A stretch of DNA of 64,000 nt from Sphingobium sp. JS3065 (GTDB lineage: Bacteria > Pseudomonadota > Alphaproteobacteria > Sphingomonadales > Sphingomonadaceae): contig NZ_CP102665.1 of the NCBI RefSeq assembly GCF_026427355.1, forward strand, positions 186,001 to 250,000. The letters run 5' to 3'. The translations under genes were made by a program, and so were the position numbers. The number at the start of each line of letters is the position of its first letter. Position 1 is the stretch's first letter. Below, piece after piece: positions 18,557-26,600 of the stretch. The notes beneath the pieces were generated by a model that was not told the DNA's origin, did not search any database, and was given only the letters and a program-made list of their open reading frames with translations.

Positions 18557-19253
18557 TTACGACGGCAGAACCGGCGCCTCCGGTTGCTCTCCATCGAACA
18601 ACCGCGGTTGCGATGTCACCGCCGCCAGCGCATCGGCCAGTTCCTGGCCGGGCGCTCCGCGTGCCTTAGCTGCGCCACTTTCGCCTGCATTGGCCAGCGT
18701 TTCACCGGCGTCGCGTCCGGCTTCCGCTGCTGCCATTTCGCGCATGGGTGCGGCCTGGATCCGATCGATCTGCGCAAAGGCGCTTTCAAGCGCCTCCAGT
18801 TTCCCTTGAAGCCGCGCCTCGCGCAGGCGAATCTCTTCCACCTCTCCGCGCAGTGCCTCCGCCTGCGCGACTGCGGCTTCGCGCTCAGTCTCGATCTCTT
18901 CGTTGAGCGAGAGCGCTTCGTCGAGTTCCGCGCGGATACGTTCCGCTTCAACGGCCGCCGCCGCGCCACGCTTGCGCTCCTCTTCGTGGATGCGATCCGA
19001 CACTTTATGGATCAGAGCAGTCACAGCGGCGGTGACAGACGCCATGCTGTCTGCCGTGAGTTCTGGTCCCGCCACGGCCGGGCGGGACTGGCTGCGCCAC
19101 CGATTGATGGGCGATGATGGTGGACAGGCTCCCAGTGCCGGTTTCTTCCCGGATGGCGCCAGCAGAAATATCGTCAGGTTTGAAACCTTGGCTGACCAGA
19201 CCGTCGGCAATGGCCGACACAACTTCAAATTGAATGCCACGCTTCTTGGACAC
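18557..19253 (-). pseudogene. KfrA-like DNA-binding protein with one frameshift
   Basis: From GTG 19253 (GGGAG upstream) the protein starts MSKKRGIQFEVVSAIADGLV and runs to GTGSLSTIIAH, the KfrA N-terminal DNA-binding domain. The continuation INRWRSQSRPAVAGPEL, expected in the same chain, is in another frame from ~19108. It is followed by a long alpha-helical coiled coil (EEERKRGAAAAVEAERIRAE and beyond) as in plasmid KfrA proteins. A single-base change in a short C run would rejoin the two parts into ~230 residues. It is either a recent inactivation or a sequencing error. KfrA is a plasmid regulator and partition-associated protein that represses its own promoter. Confidence 0.75.
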
Positions 19254-19272
19254 TGTATAACTCCCGTATCCC

Positions 19273-19296
19273 TACGCACATATTCATATGTACGTA
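19273..19296. promoter_or_regulatory. 24-bp palindrome, candidate KfrA operator
   Basis: The half-site TACGCACATAT is followed by tc and then ATATGTACGTA's counterpart, giving an 11-bp inverted repeat with one mismatch. It begins 20 bp upstream of the KfrA-like start codon. KfrA-family proteins bind extended palindromes at their own promoters, so this is the natural operator candidate. Confidence 0.55.
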
Positions 19297-19966
19297 CAGT
19301 TGATGAACGGGGTTCGGCATTATGATGGGACCGAACCATCTCTGCGGAAGCAAAGATGGTAGGTTATTGGATCGTTTGCGTATTTCGCCAACTAAATTTC
19401 TGAAGAACAGGGCGACTGTTGTTATCCTGCAACGCTTTTCTCATTTTTGGGCGCGGCTAGGATTATTATCCGATTTTGGCAAGCAACAATCGACACCATG
19501 CAAATTATCTTCGAGCGCACCAAAACCAGCCGTCTCGATCCTTTGACGACGGAATGATCGCGCCATGACAGCCGGTCGGCCACAATGCTGACGATCGAGC
19601 GCAGATCACCGATCGACGAGCAACAGTATCGTCCGCCGTCACCTTATCGGATCGGTCTTACCCAGCCGCCCAGGGAACGACCGGAAATCGCAGACTGCAG
19701 GGGACCGACTGGCCATCGGCATGGGCGAATGACAGTACATGCTGTTAGATATTGCCATGTCTGCAGCATGGAAAAGACGCCGAAGGCGGGAAGCCGCAGA
19801 TGGGCGGAAGGATGAAGGTCCGGGAAGAAGGAAAATAAAGTGGGCGCAAGCCTGCGCTTCGGACCGGCCTTCATTCGCTGACCGGTTCAGCCGGTAATTC
19901 AAGCCTGCACATGATCACCCCACCGTCCCAAGGCGGTGTGCGATCGTGCGCCCATCGGAGACCACC
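19297..19966. other. Divergent intergenic region (~670 bp) without a supported gene
   Basis: It lies between the leftward KfrA-like gene and the rightward accessory operon. Short ORFs at 19322 and 19585 lack ribosome sites and recognisable composition. The stretch around 19440-19500 is AT-richer than the rest. It should hold the operon promoter; no origin or iterons were recognised. Confidence 0.4.
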
Positions 19967-20617
19967 ATGCTCCCCTCCCATACCATCACCGCATTTACTC
20001 CCGTCACCATCAATGCCGGTCATCCGACCGCCAGTGGCGACATTGCGGTCGGCGCTGCCGCGCTGACCGTGACAGTCGTCGCCGGACAGGTCAGCTTCGA
20101 CCTGTCCTCCTTCATCCTGCGACCCAATCAACCTCCGCAGGAGCTGCTAGCGTGGATCGATGATCGCCTCAGCGACGATCAGGCTACCCTGTCAATGTAC
20201 GGGCCGGGCCGCGTCGTCGAATTGCTCAGCCAACTGCCGGACGTCGTCTATTCTTCGGGATTCCGCAGCCTGGCCGGTGGAGGTAACCAGCCCATCATTC
20301 GCCTCCAGGTCGAAGATCGAAGGCGCTTCATCTCCCTTCATAAGGCCTGCGCTCAGGCCCAAATTGCCTGCGCATCGACCGATCCGGCTGAGCGCTCCGT
20401 CGCCTGGATCAAGGGCGACATCGACCAGATTGCGGTGGATGCCGAGATCGACGCTATAGCGACATGGCGGATGACCGTCGCCGCGATGGAACGCAAGAGC
20501 GGTCTTGGCCGGGAGCTGGCGACGATCCTCCACCGCCATCTGGTCCAATGGCTGCGCGACACCGATCGCGCCTCCACCCGCGCGCATGAGCGCAATCTCA
20601 CTCCCATCGCTGGCTGA
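19967..20617 (+). CDS. Accessory protein of unknown function, operon gene 1
   Basis: A 216-residue protein starting MLPSHTITAFTPVTINAGHP, with GGAG seven bases before the ATG. It has a segment PPQELLAWIDDRLSDDQATL whose pattern (LL-x-W-x-x-DR-x-x-x-D-x-A) recurs in the next gene (DLLDWLNDRVPDDGAIVTWD) and resembles the strand-helix region of the exonuclease-like third gene. It may therefore be a diverged RNase H-fold relative lacking the acidic active site. It is the first of four same-direction genes in the mobile element. Function unknown. Confidence 0.6.
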   Translation: MLPSHTITAFTPVTINAGHPTASGDIAVGAAALTVTVVAGQVSFDLSSFILRPNQPPQELLAWIDDRLSDDQATLSMYGPGRVVELLSQLPDVVYSSGFRSLAGGGNQPIIRLQVEDRRRFISLHKACAQAQIACASTDPAERSVAWIKGDIDQIAVDAEIDAIATWRMTVAAMERKSGLGRELATILHRHLVQWLRDTDRASTRAHERNLTPIAG

Positions 20618-20664
20618 CCCGCCCGCCGCGCCTGCGGGCACAACCTAATCAAAAGGATATTTTC

Positions 20665-21216
20665 ATGGAATTGATCGATCTCTCGATCACGCATCGGGGC
20701 TTTGCGCCCCATAGCATAGCCATCAGCTTGCGCACCGCAGGCTGCTGTCACGGCATGCGCCACCGCCCGGATTGCCGGATATTAGCTGGAATCGGCCTGC
20801 TCTCGGTCCAGCCGGACATCGACGGCGGTTTCAGCATCGAAGCCCATGCAACTTACCTTCAGCCAGGAGACATCGTCACTGATCTGCTGGACTGGCTGAA
20901 TGATCGGGTGCCGGACGATGGCGCAATCGTCACCTGGGACAAATGGTGGCCAGCGGCACGGCGTCAGGCCCGCGCGCTACCGGTACCCTGCATCTGCGAT
21001 GCTGGCGTTCAGGTCGCGGACTGCCACTCGACGGTGCCCTTGTCGCTGTTGCCGGATGCCGAGATCGCGATCCCGCAACTGAAACAGGAAGCGATCGCTG
21101 GCTGGCTGGCCTGGGCGAGGCAGTTTGCCGACTTCGATGTGGATCCTATCGCAGCGCGGGCAGTGCGCGCGCTGGAGGCATGGCGGGCGACCGCGCCGAC
21201 TTCTGACCACGATTGA
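20665..21216 (+). CDS. Accessory protein of unknown function, operon gene 2
   Basis: A 183-residue protein (MELIDLSITHRGFAPHSIAI...) preceded by AAAAGGA. It is Cys/His-rich near residues 28-38 (CCHGMRHRPDC). It shares the LLDWLNDRVPDDGAIVTWD pattern with gene 1 and with exonuclease-fold proteins, but no DxE catalytic triad is seen. It lies 47 nt after gene 1 and ~145 nt before gene 3. Confidence 0.6.
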   Translation: MELIDLSITHRGFAPHSIAISLRTAGCCHGMRHRPDCRILAGIGLLSVQPDIDGGFSIEAHATYLQPGDIVTDLLDWLNDRVPDDGAIVTWDKWWPAARRQARALPVPCICDAGVQVADCHSTVPLSLLPDAEIAIPQLKQEAIAGWLAWARQFADFDVDPIAARAVRALEAWRATAPTSDHD

Positions 21217-21361
21217 TCGTCGACTGACGATTTTCACTGCCCCCGGGACCATGCCGGGAGTCTTCCAGCCTCATCGTTTCGCGCACCGATGGCTGAGCTT
21301 CAGCCGCTGCCGATCAGCTTCGGCCTCCTGTCAGCGCACCCCATCTTTTGGAGAATATCCC

Positions 21362-22288
21362 ATGCATATCGATCCCGCCCGTGTCTTCAAGGCCGCCGCG
21401 CCCCGGTTCATCGTCGTCCTGGATGGCGAATTTACCTATGATACCGCCGCCCATGCGCGCTACCAGGCGACCGAACGGTTCGCGCCAGACGATCGGCCCA
21501 CAGCCAAACCCGCAGACGCATCGAACGATCCCCGCGTGACACCGCGATGGCCGTTCCTCCGCCTCGTCACCCTCTCCTGGCTGGTCCTGTCCGATGCGGG
21601 CGATGGCCTGCGTCCCCTTCGCCTCGAAAGCCGAGGCCTGCCGGAGCAGGATGAGGCCGCGATCTTAACGGAATTCTTTAACGACATGCAGCAGCTTGGC
21701 GCGGTTGAACTCGTCACCTGGGGCGGTTTCCATGTCGATCTGCCGCGCATGCTGATGTCTGCCATGACGTCAGGCCTGCGCGTGCCTGACGCCCTCAAGG
21801 GCCTGCTCTCGCCATGGCGACGGCACGAATCCGGCCATCGCGACCTGATGAGCGAAGTGTGCGCCGGAGCCGGATCCGTCCATCTCGCCGAAGTGGCCGC
21901 GCGGCTGTCCATTCCGGTCAAGACGGTCTGCCGCGCCGACCTGGTGTCGCGGCTGATGGAACATGGTAAATGGTCGTCTGTCCGCGCGGTGGCGGAGGGC
22001 GACACGTTAACCACGTGCATGATCCTCATGCTCTGGCGCGACATGGCGGGCGAAGGCGCCTCGGCGCTCGAAGCGAAAATGCGGCTCACAAACTTCATCG
22101 CCGAAAACTGCACGCACCGTCCCTATCATCGGGACTGGCTCGCCTACCGCGACGACACCCTGCGCACCGCCTTCGCGGCCGAAACCGCGCGCATCGGCGC
22201 GCTCGCACCAACCATCGGGAATGAAGAGAAATGCCGCCTTGAAAGGGGCGGAAAAAAAGGAAGATCAGGCGGCAGGCCGCGTGGTTAA
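21362..22288 (+). CDS. Predicted DEDD-type 3'-5' exonuclease (PolB-exonuclease-like)
   Basis: A 308-residue protein. The first catalytic motif is seen as IVVLDGEFTYD near residue 22. The second region is VELVTWGGFHVDLPRMLMSA near residue 120, as in predicted 3'-5' exonucleases related to the PolB proofreading domain (the usual form is NG-x-x-FD-x-P). Further acidic residues in HRDLMSEVC and VRAVAEGD could complete the site. The ATG at 21362 has GGAG upstream; an earlier in-frame start overlapping gene 2 is rejected. The tail is Lys/Arg/Gly-rich. A role in element maintenance or defence is possible but not shown. Confidence 0.6.
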   Translation: MHIDPARVFKAAAPRFIVVLDGEFTYDTAAHARYQATERFAPDDRPTAKPADASNDPRVTPRWPFLRLVTLSWLVLSDAGDGLRPLRLESRGLPEQDEAAILTEFFNDMQQLGAVELVTWGGFHVDLPRMLMSAMTSGLRVPDALKGLLSPWRRHESGHRDLMSEVCAGAGSVHLAEVAARLSIPVKTVCRADLVSRLMEHGKWSSVRAVAEGDTLTTCMILMLWRDMAGEGASALEAKMRLTNFIAENCTHRPYHRDWLAYRDDTLRTAFAAETARIGALAPTIGNEEKCRLERGGKKGRSGGRPRG

Positions 22289-22317
22289 CCATTATTCTCT
22301 TGATGAGGACAGATGAC

Positions 22318-22836
22318 ATGATCGAACTGACCGCACAGCAGCTTGCCGCCCACTACATGGCCGCGACCGCCCAACTCCTGACCGGCGAGCCCGGCCGCGA
22401 AATGGATCTGGACCGGACTGTCGCCATCTCCTTCGGCGCGCCGAAAAGCACATCCGACCTACTCAGCTTCGCCCTGCAGCACGTCGTCGATCGGCCGTGC
22501 ATGTATCTCGCGTTCGACATCAAACGCATGGCCATCGACCATGTGGCCCTTATCCTTGTACATCAGCACAAGTTGACCATCTTCGAAGGTTGCGGGCTCT
22601 GGCTGCCGAAGAACGGCGGCCGCGCCTCACTTATTCCAGGCACCAAGGGCTTAGGCGCCTACCGGGTCGGCTCCGACCTCATCCTGCAGCATGATCGGCA
22701 ACTGCCCTTCAGAAGCCGCAAAACGCACATCGAAGGATTTGGACGCGCCGACGATCGCATCCACAGCATCGTCTCCGCCCGGGTCCTGTCCGGGGTTGAG
22801 CTCAACCTGCCAGAAGAAATCCAGCTGGCAGCGTAA
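22318..22836 (+). CDS. Accessory protein of unknown function, operon gene 4
   Basis: A 172-residue protein starting MIELTAQQLAAHYMAATAQL, with GAGGA about ten bases upstream. Its central part is mixed alpha/beta (MYLAFDIKRMAIDHVALILV). I recognise no family. It closes the operon and is followed by a likely terminator at 22971. Confidence 0.6.
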   Translation: MIELTAQQLAAHYMAATAQLLTGEPGREMDLDRTVAISFGAPKSTSDLLSFALQHVVDRPCMYLAFDIKRMAIDHVALILVHQHKLTIFEGCGLWLPKNGGRASLIPGTKGLGAYRVGSDLILQHDRQLPFRSRKTHIEGFGRADDRIHSIVSARVLSGVELNLPEEIQLAA

Positions 22837-23600
22837 GCCGGGCTCATGTGCGTCGGCTTTGCGCCGGCGCACCTCCCTGCTTCAACCAGCAGCAATTGAA
22901 GAACAAGGGAGAAAGGAAAAAAAGAAGGGCTTCGCTAAAGCGAGTAGGGTTCGGCTCTTACCGAACCGTTAAAGCACAAGGCGGATTTGCGCTTTTTTTC
23001 CGAACGATGCATTCGGGACACAGGACCTGCGCGTCCTGTTTCTTTCTTTTTTTCCTTTCTCCTGTTGACCTCATCATGCTGCCAGCATGGAAAAGGAGGG
23101 GGCTTGGTTAATGAAATTTTCAGCTCGCGACCCGTCCCGGCCGTTCAGCGCCCAATTTTTGATTGCCAGGTGCGGAAGGGCGGCTTTCGATCTTGGGTGT
23201 CCGGGATGGGCCAATAGGCAAATGTCAGTTTCGGGGCCGGTATATGGAATAGCTGCCGTTCGCACAGCATCGCTCACGACTAAGTTGAGTATTCACGGAC
23301 ACCGCCATGACCGTCCGGTTTAGATGGAAACTCCCGATAATCGCCAAATGCCGCAGACAAATGACCCGACCAGAAACTGGCCGGGTCAAGGTCAGGAAAC
23401 CTTTAAAGCTTCCTTGGGTCGCGCTTCGGGTCATGAGCGACGACACTCGTTTTCTCCATCCGGGTTTTTCCCGGTGTTCAGCAAGGGCCATTATTTCGGA
23501 CCTCGTTTTGGCTAACGTAGCTAGCGCCTTGATCTCACTACAGTCCGCCTTTGGCAGCTTACGCACGATGCGCCGACCTGTCCCTTTTCTGATTAGAGGC
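22837..23600. other. Intergenic region (~760 bp) between convergent units
   Basis: No gene is supported. It contains a 7-bp perfect hairpin GGTTCGG-CTCTTA-CCGAACC at ~22949-22968 and the terminator candidate at 22971. The remaining short ORFs lack ribosome sites and coding bias. Confidence 0.4.
22971..22999 (+). terminator. Rho-independent terminator candidate after the accessory operon
   Basis: AAAGCACA pairs with TGCGCTTT (one mismatch) around the loop aggcggatt, and the downstream arm runs into a T tract. It lies ~135 bp after the stop of the last operon gene and reads in its direction. Confidence 0.5.
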
Positions 23601-23632
23601 AAAAAGGGGGAAGAGTCTACCGACCCTTCCCC
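23601..23632 (-). terminator. Rho-independent terminator of the autotransporter gene
   Basis: Read on the minus strand, GGGGAAG pairs with CTTCCCC around an ~12-base loop and is followed directly by CTTTTT. It lies 34 bp after the autotransporter stop codon, in the right orientation. Confidence 0.8.
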
Positions 23633-23665
23633 AAGTTGGACGTCTGTTCTGACAGGGCTTAAGTG

Positions 23666-26600
23666 TCAGAACCGGACGTTGATGCCTCCGCGGGCTTCGG
23701 CACCCTTTTGCGACCCGCCGAAGTTCACACCGCCCTGAACGAACAGTCCGATGCGATCATGGAAGAGCGCATTGATGCCCGCGTCGAGTGACCCGTAGCC
23801 CTTGGGATCAACCCCCTTCAGAATGAAGGGCGTGCCACCCGCAGCATAGGTGAAGGCACGGCTGGAGCCGATGTCACCCTGGAAGGTGTAGCTGAGCTTA
23901 CCGAACGGACGGATGGCCATCGCTTCCGTCGCCGCCAGCGTGGTGGCGAGACGGACACCGACTTCAGGCACGAACACCGTCTTGGAGTCGCGGCCTGAGC
24001 TGACGCCGATACCGGCGCCGCCTTCCTCGGTGAAGCCACCCAGCGACCAGTGACGCAGCGCCACCTTGGCATAGGGCATGACGGAGGCGTTGCTGCCTTC
24101 GGTCACGTCATAGCCGAGTTCGGCATTGGCGTTCCACTCGCGGCCCTTGAAGGACGCGTTCATCGTGCGGTCAAGTAGGGTCAGCTCACGCGTCACGTCG
24201 AAGTCGGAGAAGCCATAGACGAACTGTGCACCGGCATGGAGCGGACCGAAGCTGTGCTTCCAGTCCAGACCCAGCGAGTAGGTCCGTGCCTTGGCCGATT
24301 CCGGCGTACCGCGAGCGGCGATGTCATGCTCGGCATAGGCGAAACCGATGCCCAGCGTGCCTTCATCCGAGTAGCCCAGGTTGAAGCCGAAGGCCCCGCC
24401 ATAGCTGTTGTCGCGGATCTTAGACGCGCCCGAGGAGGTGCCGCCATAACGGGCGAAACGACCGACCGGGTTGATCCAGAAGCCGAAACCGGACTTGCCG
24501 GTGGCACCCACGACCGCTGCGCTCTCGAAGCTCTCGGTCAGGGCCGAGTTCTGTTCGATCGCTGCCAGCGAGCCGTAGATTTCGGCCGAGGACAGTTCGT
24601 TGAACACCTGCTGCGCGCCGGTCAGCGTCAGACGCCAGTCGAGACCCGAGATGATGTTCGCCGCATCCTGCACCAGACCCATTTCGTTCACCGAGGTGAA
24701 CACCGCGCCGCCATTGGCGTCCTGCGCGATCTTCGTGGTGATGACCGGGATCAGCGCGTCGAGGGCGCCCGCAGCCGAAGCGGCATTGGGGTTGGTTGCC
24801 GCCGAGGCGTAGCTGGTGCGCTTGGCCGCGATGCTGACGGTCTTGGCAGCCGTGTCGTTCTTCAGCTCGAAGCTGACGAAGGGCGAGCTGATCGACTGCG
24901 ACACGGTGGCGCTGACTGCGCTGGCCGCATCGGTGTAGGAGAACAGCGTGTAGCCGTCGCCATTCGAGTAGATCGCATCCCGCGTCACGTCGACCACCAG
25001 CTTGCCGGCCAGGTTCAACTTGCCGGTCACGTCGATGCGCGACGGACTGGACTGGACCGAGGAGCCGTTGGCCGCGGTGGTGAAGTAGGGCACATTTGCA
25101 CCGGCCTGGATCGGGCCGAGCACTTCGGTGCCACCATTGCTGGTGCCCACCGAAACCGCGCCGGCGCGGACCAGCGACGGGCTGACGCCGACGACCGTGG
25201 TGCCGGTGGCGGTCTGGGTATAGTCGCCGGTCAGTGCGACCTTGACGCCCGTGATCGTCTCCGTGCCCTCGGTGGTCAGGCTGTTGCCGATCGTGTCCGC
25301 ACCGATCAGGGTGCGGCGACCGACGACCAGCGTGCCGCCGTCGACATTGATGTTGCCCTTGATGCCGATGAAATCGCCATCCGCATCGGTCGGATCATAG
25401 GCCGGGCCGGTGAGCTGGATTTCACCCGCCTTGACGTTAATCGCGCCGACATCCGCGCTCCAACCCGGCTGGAGACCCGGAGCATCCGGAGCGATATAGG
25501 GCGCGAGGTCGAGCACGAAGGTGCCCGCATCGGCCTTGTTCACAGCTTCGACGCCGAGGATACGGACCGAACCGGTCGAACCGGTGCCAAAGCCCAGATC
25601 CTGCGCTTCCTTCGACAGCACCGCTTCGGGCGAGTAAACGGCCGAGGTCGGGGTCTTCAGGTTCAGCTTGTCCGCACCCAGATAGCCCGAACCGTTGAGG
25701 TTAAGCGTGGTGTTGGTCAGGCGGTTGCCGTCTTCGTCCTGCTGCGCAACAATGCTGCCCAGCGTGACGGAACCATTGTTGAGGTTGACCGTCGCCGAGA
25801 CGTTGCTGGTCTTGACGTCGGGCTCATCGGCCCGGCCGAACGGATCGCTGACCGTCGCGCCACTCACATAGACGCCACCGCCCAGGAAGTTGTTCTGGTT
25901 GATGGTGTAGTTCTGCGCCGTCAGTGCCGCCGCCGGCGTCACGGTCTGGACCGTGTCGGTGACGGTGTCGGTCTGAGTCGTCGTGTAGTTGGCGACCTCA
26001 TCACCGGCATAGATGCTGCCCGCGATACCGCCGCTGTTGGTGACGGTGCCGGTGCCGGCCGCGATGGTGACGTCGCCGCCGATGGTCGCGCCCGATGCGT
26101 TGGTGACCGAAGCCGTGCCGCCGACGCCAGTCAGCGTCTGGACCGAAACATCCTGACGCAGCGCTGCATTGTCGAGGTTGGTCGAGGTCAGGCTGCCGCT
26201 GCCGACGGAATTGAGCGACAGGGCGTAAACGCTGCCCTCGATCGCGCCAGCGTTGCTGACCGATGCCGACTTGTTGCCGCTGGCATAGGCTTCGCCACCG
26301 ACTTCGCTCTTGGCACCCACGCTGATCGAGGCGTCGCCGCCTGCCAGAGTGGAGCTGCCGACGATGGTTTCGTCGGTCTGGACGCCGCTGTCATTGTAGA
26401 GGCGGGTCTGCGTGTAGCTGTAGTTGGTGTAGTTCGATTCAGCCGACAGATCGCCGCCGACCTTTGAACCGGCCGCGATGGTGACCGAAGCCGCCGTCAC
26501 GCCTTCCGCATCGACATCGTCCGCAACGCCAAGAGCGCCAAGGTTCTTGAGTGCCGCATCGGTGTTGACGACCACCGACGCGGTGCCGCCGACCTGCGTC

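Noticed and set aside
19585..19815. A 76-codon ORF in the KfrA/accessory-operon intergenic region
   Set aside because: It has a Pro/Arg-rich shadow-like composition and no ribosome site.
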